Assembly: GCA_028622995.1 (NCBI GenBank)
Contig: JAJQJQ010000005.1
Location: forward strand, 558,001-622,000
Origin: Panagrolaimus kolymaensis
Taxonomy: Eukaryota; Nematoda; Chromadorea; Rhabditida; Panagrolaimidae
DNA length: 64,000 nucleotides
Reading direction: 5' to 3'
Shown: positions 22,869 through 36,652 of the stretch, piece after piece
Layout of the letters: every line of letters starts with the position of its first letter
How positions within the stretch are numbered: position 1 is the stretch's first letter
Position numbers and translations under genes: made by a program
The notes under the pieces: model-generated
What the model saw: only the letters and a program-made list of their open reading frames with translations
What the model was told of the DNA's origin: nothing
Databases searched by the model: none

Positions 22869-24421
22869 TTAATCGTCATCAACTTCGGATTCGCTTTCAC
22901 TTTCACTTTCACTTTCACTTTCGGAGGAGGATTCATAATCCGTTTCATCTTCACTAGTTTCATAAAATTCTTTTGTTTCATCATAAATATGAATATATGG
23001 GCTTTGATTGTGGGGCTCCCAAGTTTCTAAAAGGCTTGCAAAGTCATCTTCGAATTGTTCTATTAACTTTTTATTTCGATTATAATTAAATACGAGTTCA
23101 ACATCAGAATTTGGAGCCATGGATTTCTAAAAATTTAAAAATATGGAGACCATATAAAAATTTAACGATCTTACTTCAATAAATTTATAAAATAATCGAA
23201 TATCAAATGGAACTTTTAGAATTATGTGTAATTTTAATTTTTCCCATTTATTCTTCCTAGGCATAGAAACAAGTTTAGATAGAGTATTTTCACTGATAAA
23301 ACAATAACTCAAACTAAAATAAAAATAAAAATAGATTTTTTAAAGATAAAGCTTACGTAATTTCTTTAGCATTTAATAATCGACTCAATGAATATATAAA
23401 AGGAAGATGATTTTCGCCTTTAAAAATTTGACAATTTTTAGATTTCCAAATTTTTACTTTTCCTGATTCAGTTAAAATATCAAAAGTGTTTTTTGAAATT
23501 TTTATAACTTCGAGATTAATGATTCTAGCATCGCATCGAATAATTCGTGAAAGAATTGTTGAAGGATAAACCAAATTTAGAGAATCCGTAACCCAAATAT
23601 TGTGAAATTTTTCATTTTCTTCTTCCTTTATTTTTAATTCGTCATTCATACTTTCAAAAATATTTTTTCGAATACTCCATTTTAAATTTTCAAGAATATA
23701 ATATGGTTTCATATTATAAAGCTTTTGACAAGTTTGATGAAGCTTTCTCATAACTTTTGCATTTGCTGCTTTGAGAATATAATTCAGGGTCAGTCTAATT
23801 CGCGGCGCGGCGCATCAAACGGCGCGGCGGACTATTTCGCGGCGCGGCGGACTATTTTACGGCGCGGCGGATGGATTTTTTGGAAAATTAAATTTTTGAC
23901 AGTATTTTTTTTGTTGATTTTTTATTTTTTCACCGATTTTGAGTTAGAAAAATTTTTAAAATTTTTTTTAACAACCATTTAAAGAATATTACCATACAAT
24001 TGGTAATAATTGTTAAGAAATTTTGCCATTAATTTTTTTGCTTTTTCAAAAACATGTAAAGAATGAATTAAAAATGATTGTAAGATGATGATAGAAACAT
24101 ATCTATTATCAATTGTATGGTAATATTCTTTAAATGGTTGTTAAAAAAAATTTTAAAAATTTTTCTAACTCAAAATCGGTGAAAAAATAAAAAATCAACA
24201 AAAAAAATACTGTCAAAAATTTAATTTTCCAAAAAATCCATCCGCCGCGCCGTAAAATAGTCCGCCGCGCCGCGAAATAGTCCGCCGCGCCGTTTGATGC
24301 GCCGCGCCGCGAATTAGACTGACCCTATAATTCATAAAAGAATGATGAAATGGAAATCTTTGAGATTTAATTTTTCCATGAGTTTTAAAAGGAATTTGTC
24401 TTATAATGGGTTTCTTTTTTA
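22869..24421 (-). pseudogene. F-box-like gene broken by a foldback transposon
   Basis: Coding pieces on the minus strand are 24327-24421, 23357-23785, 23175-23313 and 22869-23126. The first two are one exon split by the 541-bp element at 23786-24326. Taking out the element and one 7-bp target duplication would leave a continuous frame, since the reading phase agrees on both sides. The split region has the pattern NYIL...MRKLHQTCQKLY shared with the F-box-like genes at 24385-25427 and 58456-59348. The last exon ends in an acidic Ser/Glu tail with SESESESE repeats. As it stands the frame runs into the element and stops, so it is a disrupted allele or pseudogene. The piece at 24421 may be spliced from the upstream module. 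Confidence 0.65.
23786..24326. mobile_element. GC-tipped foldback transposon in an exon
   Basis: Inverted arms at 23786-24002 and 24110-24326 (217 bp each) flank a 107-bp centre. The termini are AGGGTCAGTC and GACTGACCCT. A 7-bp direct repeat, ATAATTC, flanks it at 23779-23785 and 24327-24333. Each arm tip carries several GC-rich units of the type CGGCGCGGCGGACTATTT, very unlike the surrounding AT-rich DNA. It has no coding capacity. The superfamily is uncertain; the 7-bp repeat is close to the 8 bp of hAT elements. Confidence 0.85.
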
Positions 24422-25427
24422 CTAAAAAAGTTATAATTAGCATTTTTGACTTTATAAAACAAATTACCTATTTCCATCCATTTTTCAATTAATGGATCAC
24501 ACTCAAGCTTACGTTTCTTTGATTGGGGTTTATTTTCCTCGTTGATATTTTTATTGAATCCTTCTTCCGTAAAGCCAAGAGAAAATTGAATGTATCTTTC
24601 ATTTCTAAAATCAAATTTCACATCGATTATTGCATTTGGACGAGCATGGCGCTAAATGGTTTTTTTTAAATATTTTAATCATAAAACAAGCTATTTTAAT
24701 TTACTTGAATAAAATCACAAAATAAACGGGCATCTATTGGAGCATTAACTTCTTTAAGACAAAACATTTCAAACTTTGTTTTCCATGGAATTGAAAATAA
24801 TTTAGAAGTTGTTTTAGGGGTAATATGGCAATAACCCATTCTGCAGAAAAAAAATATGTACATATATTGTTTACAAATTATAACAAAGCAAAAATCTAAC
24901 CTTATACACGATGCATTAGGAATTTGAGCTAATAATTCTTCCAATGGAACTCTTGAGTTATCTTCATTATCAACATGAACCGCATGAAAATGGATTCTTT
25001 CAATGTTTCCAGATTTTGTTAAAAAATTATATTCTTTTTTGGTTAAAGTAACAAAACCAGTGATTTCAAGAATATAACCATCATATCGAACAATTTTAGA
25101 GATAAGCTCATTGCATTGTTTAAAATTTTTTATATATAAAGCCTTTTGAATCCAAATATTATCAATTTTTGGTATTTTAGTAATTCCATTTTTAGTAATT
25201 CCATAAACGTTATTATTTCTTTGCGTTTGTATTTTATAAGTTTCTCCAAATTTAGCAGTTTCAGCAATACAATATGGAGCTTCACAATAAAATTGTTTGC
25301 ATGAGCGATGAAACTTTTTCATAAGTTTTGTATCAGCATTTTGAAGAATATAATTTTTGAGTTTTGCAGGAATCGAAAATTTCTGTTGAACCATATTTTC
25401 GTAGTTAAACAAAAGATTACGAACCAT
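24385..25427 (-). CDS. F-box-like protein (nematode expansion)
   Basis: Exons on the minus strand are 24901-25427, 24705-24840 and 24385-24651, giving 309 residues. The N-terminal 70 residues hold a degenerate F-box-like pattern: FSIPAKLKNYILQN, then KLMKKFHRSCKQFYC, and then a segment of the SKIVRYDGYILEITGF type. The same arrangement occurs in the neighbouring broken copy and at 58456-59348. Such proteins are usually substrate adapters of SCF ubiquitin ligases and are greatly expanded in nematodes. The F-box itself is weak, so this role is inferred. A donor at 24467-24466 followed by an acceptor at 24423-24422 would join this gene in frame to the next F-box-like module, giving one two-module protein. 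Confidence 0.55.
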
Positions 25428-25964
25428 TATTTCTATAATTAAAGTTATTTATTACGACTTTATTTAGAGATAATTTATCAAAAGGTGAATAAAAAGTAAG
25501 TTCGGAAAACCCTCCTCTAAAAATTATAAAACTAAACCCAATAAAATTATTGGATCTAAACTTTCCATAATGCTGAAATGAAGCTTTTTTATTATTATAA
25601 ATACTTTAATTTATAGGGGTTTTCACTCTTATTGTGATAATTTCTAGGTCACCAAATTTAAAGAGAAAAGGTAAACAAAAACGAAAGCAATACTTGCAAA
25701 AAAAGAAAAGAAAAAATGTAAAAAGTTTGAAAGCGCTAATGAGTTCAATAAACTAAAAATAACAAAATCGCTTGCCAAACATTAACTAATTCTTTTCCTT
25801 TTTTTTAAATTGTGTTGAGATTGATGGGTCGTCAATCAAGCTTTTTTTTTTGACGGTTTTAATGTTGCTTTTTAGTTTTGGATGAATGATAAATAATTTT
25901 TTTCTCCAAGTTTAATTTTCACAAGGAAACTCTCATTAAATATAAATTTATTTATTCCTCTTAG
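25428..25964. other. Non-coding spacer
   Basis: No exon or repeat seen. It lies between the start of the minus-strand F-box-like gene and a plus-strand exon relic. Confidence 0.35.
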
Positions 25965-26220
25965 TTTTGTAAAAACTTTGGAACTACAAAAGCCAAAATA
26001 TAAAATTTATCGAAATACAGAAGAAGATTTTTATTTAGATATTTTTAAATTTAATGATTTTGAATATGAAATTGATAGTGAAAATGAATCGGAAATGGAA
26101 TTTGAAAGTGAATCAGAGGAAAGTGGAGAATCAAATGCTGTCTTTTTTTCTTTTTTGTTAGTATTTTTTCTGTTAAAACAAAAAAAAATTAGTCCATTTT
26201 ACAACTGTTTTTCTTTTTAA
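25965..26220 (+). pseudogene. Orphan terminal exon with acidic tail
   Basis: An 85-codon frame begins after the acceptor TCTTAG at 25963-25964 and ends at 26220. It contains a charged segment (KYKIYRNTEEDFYL) and then an acidic Ser/Glu run. It resembles the acidic end of the F-box-like module at 22869-23126, but on the opposite strand. No upstream exons are visible, and the frame ends in Phe/Lys low-complexity sequence. I read it as a relic of another family member; a short real exon of an unseen gene is the alternative. Confidence 0.3.
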
Positions 26221-29200
26221 ATTAGAGTATTATTATATTTTTTAAATCATGACATTTGTGAATTAACACAATAAAGTTTTTATTAACTTTAGCTTTTATT
26301 TATTTTTATTATTTTTCTACCTCCTTTCACTTTTTTTTTAACTTTTTCCGCATTGTCGTCGTCTGCCGATACAAATAAAATATAATATTATAAAGAAGAA
26401 AAAGATGGAGGAAGAAGTAACTAACTATCTTTTTTGATTTTTAATCCGCGAAACAAACAACATTTTTTTTATTATTAAAAGAGAAAATATTTGAATAAAA
26501 CATTGACTTATGTATTTATTTTACCGTGATTTTTCACTTTCTTTTTTAATTTTTTGAAGCTGCAAAAAAATTTAAGCTTGATTTTACTTTTTTTTTTCTC
26601 GCTTTCAAGAAATCAATTTTATTTTTTTTAATAATTTCGCTGATGATTTTTTTTATTTTCGATCATCTTCTTCGAGTCGTCGATTAGATTGGTTGTTAAA
26701 GGAAAGTTAAGTGTTCCTGTTTTCTTTTTTTCTTTTTCTTTTCTCGATGCAAAGCAATGTAGGAAAAGGAAGGATTATTGGAGGATAGATATTTGACCTA
26801 AAATTTTCATGAGTGTTTTGAGAAGCTTAAAAAGCTTTTTATCGGCTTCATCTTTCTTTGGTGCGCTTTGACTACTTTGAAAAAAGATTGAAGAGGAGCA
26901 AAAACATTTCGAATTAGAGTGCAAAAAATAAAAAACAAAGATAATCGGGAAGGATGAGAAAAAAGAAGGCTATGTTTTCAAACATCCATTCGAAAAATAA
27001 ATAAATGAAAAAATTATTAATGGTCTCTTGGAATTTTGTTGAAAAATGGTGCTGCCTTACTTATTATAGACCTTTTTTCTTAATTTTTTATGGTTTTCTT
27101 CAATTCCTTAAAATTTTCTGAAAAAGCAATGAAAATTTTTTTTATTGAGGAATTCTTAGAGACAGTTATAGCCTTGAATGTCCGACACGAAAAATGGTAA
27201 TTAACAATCAAATTTCTTTTTCACGTTTGAAAACAAAAGTTATTTTTATTTGCTTCGAATTACTAAAAGTTTTTAAAGGTTTCAAGTATTTGCTTAAATT
27301 TTTGTTAAATAAAAAAAGCTTTTAATCTTTCATGACTTTTTCAAAAGAATTATTAATAATAAAAAAATTATTATTTCTTTCCAAACTTCACTAATTTTTT
27401 TTTTAATTTATTTGCTATTCTCTTCATTTTTCTTTTTTTTGTTTTGTTTTGTTTTTCACTCAAATTTCTTTTATTAAATATCTACGGCGACGCCAAATAA
27501 ACTTAAGGAGGACCTTTTCTTTAAAGTGTTAGTTCCCGAGCCATTATTGTTTTTGTAGAAAAAAAAAATGGAAAACGTGTGTATGCAAAAAAAGACAACG
27601 TTCTCTTCTCCTTTTTTTTTTTGAGATACATACAGTCAAACAACAACGCTCACGGTCGTCATCGTCACTCCATTCATTCGCTTGCTTGCTCGATGGCTAC
27701 TTGAAACTTTTTTTCACCGTCGTCGTTCGTTCGTTGCCTCCTTTTATTATTATTCCATTCCGTCAATGAACTTTTTTTTTCGCCAATAAAAAAAAGTTTT
27801 TCTTGCTTTTGTTGTTGTTCGACAACGAGAACAACAGCGACTTCGATGAAAATTGATTTCATTTATTTATTTTATTATTATGTTTTTATTTGATTATTAT
27901 AATACATATTTATTTATTTATTTATTCAGCGTTTGATTGACCAATTCGAACTTTGAAAAATAAAAGGAAAAATATGAGTGCGCTGAATTTTTGAGTTTTA
28001 GTTATTGAGTCTTTTTTCTTTGATTGAAATAAAAAAACTTTTTTTTGGAGGATCATTCTTTCTTCTTTTTTTTCTTTTTGCGTTATTTTTAAGTTTCAAT
28101 GAGATTTTTGTCGTCGATGAAACGCTTTTTTTTCTCCCTCCACTAAATGCATAAATTTGTTTTGTCGTTGTCGTCAATGAATGAATGAATGAAAAATTAT
28201 GAGAGAGATTCACTTTTATTATTTCTTATTCACTTTCTATTTTATTTCTCCTTCAAACCAAAATCTCGGGAATTATATTCGTGAGATTAGAGATTGTTAA
28301 ATTTTGATTTAACTTTTGAAATTTTTTTATGTGTTTCTTGTTTTGATTTTTGGAGTTTCTGATAAATCATTGAAGATAAGGGGTTTCATTTTTTTGGATC
28401 AAACAACATCAAAAAAATTTTTATTGAGGATTTTTTACTTTTTAAGAGTTTCGTGTTCGGTTTTAGTATGGTATTTAATTACTAAAAAACCTTTTTGACC
28501 CCTTCCTTTTTAACAAACAATAACATTTTAGACAAAGATGAGAAAGAAAATAAATAAATAAGCAAACCAAAACTCTCTCATCAAAGAAGAAGGAGGGAAA
28601 AAATATTTAAAGACTAAAGAATGCGCATGCATCATTAGCATCATCAACAACACTCTCTTCAAATATTTTTTTTGTTTTGCAGCTTCTTCTCTTTCCACCT
28701 TTTTTTTGCAATATTTTTTCAAACAAAAGAAAGAAACTTTTAAGCTGCGTTTATCTTCTTTTTTTTAAACCCATAACACTTTTTTTTGCAACATTTTTAT
28801 TTCCACTCCTCTTCAAAAAATAAAATTTAAAAATTACCCATCAAAATCTTAGAAAGAAAGATTTTTTTTGCATCAGCAGCAATTTTTTTGTTTACCTAAG
28901 CTTTAATGAGACGACTCAAGCAAGCAGGCGATCGTCTCTCCTTTTTTTTTCTATGATGCGTTGGCGTTCGTTCGCTCACAACTTTTTTGTGATCATCGCA
29001 CTTTTTTTTGAGGTTTGTCTGCATCATTTTTTCAAAGTCAAAAAAAGAATAAAAAAAACTTTTGTTAATCTCTTTTTTTTAGAAAAAAATATATTTGTGC
29101 GATAATTCATAGTTAATTTTCTTCAAAGCTTTTTTTATACCGTTTGCATTTTCACTTTTTTTTGAGTGAATGAAAAAATTTGAGTAAAAAAAGCTTATCT

Positions 29201-31432
29201 TTTTATTTAGTCAAAATTATTTTTTTTATTCCACTTCATTACCTTTATAAAATTTTGATTTTTCCATTTGAATCGTGTTAATTATATTTATTTTAATTTT
29301 TACTCAAATTTTTTTCACGATTCTTTGAAGGCAATTATTAAATTTGAGGGAAACTAGTCACGCAGCAAATAAATCATCAAAAAAAATTTTAATCACAGTA
29401 AAATCATTTTCGTTGTAAAAGCTCTAATATTATTTTATAATTCTTTAATTCGTTATGAAACCAATAAACTCATCTAAAAATTATAATAAAAACAAGATTA
29501 TTTTGGAGGAGAAAAAATATTCAAATTTTTTATATTTTTTATTTCATCCATCACCTTTTCCCTTTTATAATAATAATTTCGCCTTGAGGAAACAAAAAAT
29601 AAGATGCAAATCTTTCTTTTAATAATAAATTTTCCATTTCAAGACGGAGCGGAAAAATTCAAAGAATCAAGATTGAAATTTATAAAATGTTTTTAAAAAA
29701 AGAAAGTGAAAGTTTCCTCCATTGCTTTCCCGAAAGAAATAAAAAAAATGTTTGATGCTGCGTCAAAAAAGAGGTCGTCGACATCTTCAACATTCCAAGG
29801 ATCCCGATGCGTGCATGTTTTTCTTCTTCCCTTTAATTTTATACATACTCTCTCTGCTTTGGTATGCCTCTGCTTTTTTTTATGTTTTTTTCCTTCTTCG
29901 TGGTATTTTCTAAAACAAATGATTTTTTATTTATTCTTTTTGCAAAAACAAATAACTTATTTTTGGAGTTTAAACTTTTTTTGTCTATCTTTGCGATGTT
30001 TAGATTTTTGAGAATTTGTCGGACCTCAAATAGTTTGAGTTGTTTGTGTTTGTGTTTTTTTCTTCATTTCCGGTTCGAAGTTTTTCTATGCTTCTTTATC
30101 GGTTTTTTTTCATAACAATTGTCTATTGGCTGTCGTCTGTCAATTTTTTGGTCTTCTTCATTCATTCATATTTTTTTTAACCTTTTTCATGCTATTTTTT
30201 TTGTTGATCAAAATTACTTCACTTTTTTTTGAAGTTTGAGAAAAATGTAATTTTGTAATTATTATTTTGACGCGCAAGAAGAAAAAAAAATTCATTCATA
30301 AAAATGAAGGAAAGAAAGAGTTGTATGTTCCTTGTTTCCGTCTCTCTTTTTTTTTCTTGTTGTGGAAAAGTTGTTAAACAAGTTTGTATTAAGGTAATTT
30401 TCGTGTCAACCTTATTTCCTTCTTATTCCATATTTCTTATTTTCGAAGGCAAAGTTTAGGAATAAATTTTGTAAATGATTTTCTTGTTACTTTATTATTC
30501 AGAACAAATTTATTTTTGTGTTGAAATTCATTAAACTTATGATAAGAAGAATTTCTGCCGCGAAGAAAAGGAATTTTTTTTAAACATTTTTGTTTATTAA
30601 ATCATTTATTTTTAATATTATTATTTAAAAAAATTATTGTTGTGATTTTTCATGGAAAAAAAATGATACAAAACAAATGAATAATTATTTTCTGGTTTTA
30701 AAAGAATTTAATAGCTTCAATCGTTCGCATTTTATCATTTTTATGTTTTTATATTAGCAGTTTTTTTATAAAAAAAATTCCTTTCTTTCTTCTTTTTTTT
30801 TGTTGCAAAAATGAAACTCTCTTTTTTAAACATTTTTTCCTGCATGAAAAATTTATTAAATAATAACATACATAAATATTTGATTATTATGACAAAGAAG
30901 ATGATGATGGCTCATGGCTTGCGCAAAAAAAAAAAATTTTTTTTACGTAGTTTGCATATTTGTTTCTTTCCGATGGTTAAAGATGACTCACGAACTCTCT
31001 GCTGAATTTTTTTTCTTCTCTCAACATTTTTTTTCATGCGTGCAAAAAATAAAATGACATTCATTTTTTTCCTGATTCTTTTTTTATTTTATTTTATTTC
31101 GGGTATTGGTTTCATCGGTTTTTTTTAAATATGTTTCCGTCGTCGAATCGAACCAAAAAAAAAAAGAAAGAAAGAAGATTCATCGAATTTTTTTAATTCT
31201 TTCGTTCGATGACTCTAAAAAAAATGAGAGTAATGAACCTAAAAATAAAATAAAAATTATGTCATTGCCAAACACAAAAGCATCCCTTTTTTTTCCGGAG
31301 GCTCAAATTCAGGTGTTCCATTTTTCTCTTCTTTTGTAAAAAGGTTTTTTTGGGTTTTGATTTATTGTATTTATTTTTGGTTACCGATGAAGCGAGTAAA
31401 TACAATAGAATAGACTAGGATGAGAATGAAAT

Positions 31433-31454
31433 GAGAGAGAGAGAGAGAGAGAGA
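31433..31454. repeat. (GA)n microsatellite
   Basis: Eleven uninterrupted GA units in non-coding DNA. Confidence 0.9.
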
Positions 31455-33176
31455 AACGAAATTATAGACTTATAAATATAATTAAAGGTAGTATAAAAGC
31501 AAATTATTTATGTATTTATTTATTTGCATGAAACTTGGCGTTCAGAAATTATCCATCGGCGGTAAATGGAAGTAAAAACATATAAATTATTTTAAGGAGG
31601 ATGAGGATTTTAAAAGGACTGAAATTAGAATGAGTTTTTATATTTTATTAGAAAATCGGTTTTGATTAATTTTCTCGACTTTTTAGAAAAGCTTTTAAAA
31701 AAATACTATGTATATTCAACAATTTTTTTACTAATTAATGCGAATTTAAAAGTTTGTTTTGCTAAAAATATTTTTGCAATTTTTTCTGTGATCAAAATTT
31801 CTAGTGTCAAGAATCTGGGTGATAAATTTTTTTCCATAAAGTTGGAAAACATTATTATAGTTTTTTCCGATTTTTTCTTCTTTTATCAGTTTTATAATAT
31901 TTTTTATTGCTGCTTTTGATAAGCTTACAGTATATCCTCGAAAATCTATTTTTATCTAACCTTTTTCTTTGTTCATTTTTTTCTTGATTTATCATTTTTT
32001 TCTGATCGTTTATGTTGTTCTGCCTCCTCCACACATCTTTTCTTTTTCATTTTTTTTTTCATGGAAAAAATATGTTCCATCCCTCACAAATAACATCGAA
32101 AAAACAATTATTCTTCTTTATTTTTCTTTAAAATGCCAAATGTTCGACTTTCAATTTACGTCAATAAACAGACAAATTTAAAAAAATTAGAAAAAAGGCG
32201 AACAATTGTTTTTATTCAACAACTAAAAAAACATATTTTTATGCGGTAAACTTCTTTTTTTTTTTGCCATTTCTTCATTGAAGAGAGTTTGAAGCTTAAA
32301 CTTTTAAGAAAACATCTGTTATTATCAAACATGTTTTTCTCATTTGTGTCTTATAAATTCTTTTTTTTTATAAACTTCGATTAAAACTTTGATCTTTTTT
32401 GATTAGAGCTTTGGAAATATCTTAAAAATCAGTTTTCCGTTGTTCCAAAAGAAATTTGCCAATACATAGTATTTTCTGTTTTTTCTTCTTCTTTTGATTA
32501 TTAGCTGCCGAACCGATAAGATCGAATCAAAACTAATTACTCCATCCATCATTGTTTATTTTTATTTGGTGTATTTGTTTTTTATTCATTATTTCTTCGA
32601 ACAATACATATTTGCTTTGCTTACGTCTTCTCATAGGTCTCTTATTTTATTTTTTTTATTTTCTTTTTTTTTATCTCGAAATATCTTTTTTGCCGCCGCC
32701 ATCAGCACAGCCAATTTGCTTGATCTTTCATCAAAACTGTCAAATAATTTTTAAAAAGGTGGTTGTCGCAATAATCATTAAAGAAAAAGGTGGAGCTTTG
32801 GATTTGTTGTTGATTGTTGTTTGTGAATATTATTTATTTTAAAGGTTCAAAAATTGGATAAATTAAAAAGCCATTAAGTTTGAGCTTGGATCCAAACAAA
32901 CGGTTATTTTTTTTTTTGGCATTTTCAAAAATATATTTGTTAATGTTGGCAGTTTTTTTTTGACTTTCAGTAAATCAAAAAATATTTTTTTCATTGACAT
33001 AAAATTTGTGAAAAAGCTTTATAACTATTTTTACTTTTATATTTTTTTTTACTCCAAAGATTTATAGCCAGTGTTCCTTATGACAATATTCAACTAACTT
33101 TTTTATTTTTAGTCCTTCATCAAAGTTTTTTTTTCAAGCATCTTTCTTGGGTCCTCGAAAATTCCATGCAAGCATG

Positions 33177-33196
33177 TTATTATTATTATTATTATT
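33177..33196. repeat. (TTA)n microsatellite
   Basis: About six TTA units in tandem within the non-coding stretch. Confidence 0.85.
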
Positions 33197-36100
33197 GAAT
33201 TATGATTTTTATTTTTTCTTGTCGTCAATATCGTCGTTCGTTTTTTCTCAAGGTTTCAATTTACTTTTTTTTCGATAGTGATTTTTTTTATAATACAAAA
33301 ATAAAAAAGACTATAATAAAAAAAGGGAAAAAACAAAATGTTTTTGAGATGGATGAGAAAGGGAAAGGATGAAATTAGTTATTTTCTGACCTTCAGATAT
33401 TTTTTTTATTTCCTCCAAGAAAGACCACCTGGAAACTATGATTTTATTTGATTTTTTACTTTTATTACCAAAAAAAACTTTTGATCAAATTTGGTTTTAA
33501 AATTTCGAAAAAAAGTTAATAATAAAAAGAACAAAAATATATTTCGTGTCGAAAATTTAAAATTAGGATCCAATGTTAGGGTTTCGTTTTACAAACTTGA
33601 AAATTAATTTTCATTCAAAACTTTTAATTTTTTTGCATTCAAAGAATTTTTTAAAAGTTTAAAAAAGAATTTTAAACCTAAAATAATTTTTCATTCATAA
33701 AAATGACGCACTTTCTTTCAATTTTCTCTTCCCCGCAAAAATAAAAGTTTGTTATTGATGAGACAGCCGCCGTGTGTTTATAAGTGTGGTTGTTGAGAGA
33801 TAGGGAATAGAGCTAACTAATAAATGCGTTTGTATATCCTCTTACATTCATTACTTTTTTTTACCAACAGTTGTTAAGTTGTTGTTTGGATGAAGGATTG
33901 AAGCAAGCTAACAACAGCAATCAACCAACCGACGACGTAGACAACAAAAAGCCAAAAATCCATCGTCGACGACGCCCCCAAAAAGCAATTGTTTCCTTCA
34001 AAAATAAAACAAAAAAAATCTCTTAGATCAGATATATAATATATATTTTTTTAAATGTATTATTGACAAAAAATAAATTCTTTAGCTCCTACTTGCTTGT
34101 TGCTGCTGCTAATTCAATCGTGTGAAAAGTGGGAGCTTGTAAAAAAAAAAATTTCGTTTAAACAACTGCAATCTTTTGGTTTATTTATTTTTTTATTTCT
34201 TATTTTTCTCATGATTGTTTTTAAGATTGGCAAGAAAAGATAAAAAAAACATAAAAACATAGTATTTTCTTTTTAGTTTTTTTATTATTATTATTTTGTT
34301 TGATTCATCCATGAATTGGATTCGGCCTGATCTGTGTGAAAAAAATGTGTTGGCACATGATCTTAAAAAATGAAAAATAAATTTAATGTTTTTTCCAAAG
34401 TCTAACTTCCTTTTTTTATGTCGCCTGCTTTTGACACCTTTTAGCTACTTTTTTTCATTCAGAAAAAAACTCCCATATCCTTGTCAATTTTTTCCTTTAT
34501 TTACGTAGCCTCTTGAATCCTGTGTTTTATTTTTTTAACAAGCTTAAAAAAATATATTCCAACAACAACGTGCTTTTCATTATTCGTCCTTCTTGGCCAT
34601 GGGAAAGTCAAATCAACCAACAACCACCCGCTTTTTTTCTATCTCTCAAAAGTTTTTTTTTCTCTTCCACGCTTGAATAGAAATACCGAACAACGATTGA
34701 AAGAAGATGCTTCCCCTTCCGCTTCTTTCTCCCACTCTAAACAAAAAAACTCTTTTCCGGTGCGCAATCTCATCTTCACTCAAAAAATTTTGATTGTTGT
34801 TTACTTTAACTTTCTTTTTTTGATTCAAAAAAAAGAGAGAAAGTTAAAGAAAGAAGAAGAAAGCGAAAAGAAACGTTTTTATTTTGTGACTCTTTTTTTC
34901 TTCTATCATTTTTCTTGTAGGAAATCCCATTTTTTCTTTTTTTCTTCTTTCATCAGCCAGCAAGCTAGCTAACTTGCTTTAAAAACCTAACGAATAATCG
35001 CCGCCTGCTTGCTTTGTAGCTTGCGCGTTTCGTTGTTTCTAAGCTTTCTTCACAAAAAAAATTTTGAAGGTAAAAATCAATGAAAAAATAAGAAAGTTTT
35101 AGTTTGTTTAAATGCTTGTAATTATTTTTTTTTTATTTGAAGAAAAAAATGAATTTGATGTGTTTAATATTTTGTTTGTTGCTGCTTGCCTTTGTGATTT
35201 TTTTCTTGGAATTTGCTTCTTCAAACACTAAACAATTTTTTTTGTATCATTTTTACTTGGAGACGGACGGGCTTATCAATAAACGGGAACTTTTGATTTA
35301 AAAAAAAAAAGAAAAAATCAACTAATTTGAATGCAAGGAAAAGAATGCTCTGACTGAGTAAATAACATTTTGAAATAAAAAATATTTCTTAATAATCGGT
35401 GAAACCATGAATAATAAAATAATTTATGAGCTTTTTTCATTTGTTATAATCTTTTCTTCTTTTCTTTTCTTTTTTGAGAGTCGGCTGATTAATGGTGGCT
35501 TGAGTTAAAAGCGTCATGTGTGTTGAATATTAATTTGTTGATTGTTGAAGATTTTTTTTGCTTCGAAATTTAAAAATAATATTTATCAATTTTTGGGATT
35601 TTCTGATCTTCTATTTTAAAGAAATTCCATAATACATTTTTCCTTCAACAAAATCGAAAATATTTTCACAAAAACATGTTTCTGCGTTTTCATTATATTT
35701 TTAACTTTGCCTAAAATTTTAACATAAAAATAAATTTTCGTTATAAAATAAAATAAAGATTTAGTTGTTTTTGAGATTCAAATGGACGACGTCAATCAGC
35801 AACCATCTATTTTTTTTTCTTTTTTGATTGCTTTTGAGAATGCAAACATATTCCTTTTTTTGAGCTTCTGTTTTCTTTTTTTACTTCTTTCTTTTAATAT
35901 TTTTTTCTTATCTTTTTTATCGCCAAAAAGCGTCTCAATAAAAAAGCAAACCAACCATACATTCCCGTTCACTTTTTTTCGACGGACAAAACTAAAAAAT
36001 AAAATAAAAATTTTGGTCTAAAACAACCATGAAAAAACTATCGCTTGCTTTTTTCTTTCAATAAACTGATTAAATTTTCTTGTTTGGCCATTGAAAAAAA

Positions 36101-36620
36101 GGCCGCAGAAAAAATAAAACAATTTTGGTGAATAAAAAAAATGAACATTTTTTCTTTCGATCAAAAGTAAAAATTCACCATCGTCGGTCGAGGGTCAATC
36201 GAAAACAGGCAGCGGCAGCGGCGCTGAGACGCATATTTTTATCGACCAGCTTATTTTTCGTTTTTCTTTTTTTGCATGTTTTTAACCCTTGTTTTTGCTT
36301 TCTTTTTTTAATTTTATTTTATTTTCTTTCTTCTATCGCATTTTTTCGACGATGACAATAATAATAAAATGAATATGATTCATTCATGGAAAATTTTTTT
36401 TCTTCTTTTCCGTCTTTTTTTTTGTATAAAAAAAATTTAAATTTTTTCAATTCAAAAGAAATATTTTTTTCCTTGATTTTTTGATTAAAAGCATGGCCAA
36501 TGAAATTGAAGAAATGAATCATTATTTTTTTTTGCTTAACGTTCTTTTTATTGAGTGGCTTTTTTAATAGTTTGTAGAGAGAAAACTAAAATTTTCCAAC
36601 TTTTAATTACTGTTTTCAAC

Positions 36621-36652
36621 GATAGTAAGTAAAATTTACGGTTATTACTGTC
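36621..36652. repeat. Hairpin word element 8
   Basis: Arms GATAGTAA (36621-36628) and TTACTGTC (36645-36652) give seven Watson-Crick pairs and one U.G pair with a 16-nt loop. Another GATAGTAA lies immediately downstream at 36662-36669. Confidence 0.45.

Noticed and set aside
23800..23880. Repeated GC units as a CRISPR or satellite array
   Set aside because: They are the subterminal repeats of a foldback element with matching inverted arms and a target duplication.
29706..30115. Overlapping Phe/Cys-rich open frames of about 100 codons
   Set aside because: They arise from poly-T runs; there is no splice context, no domain, and the composition matches the surrounding non-coding DNA.
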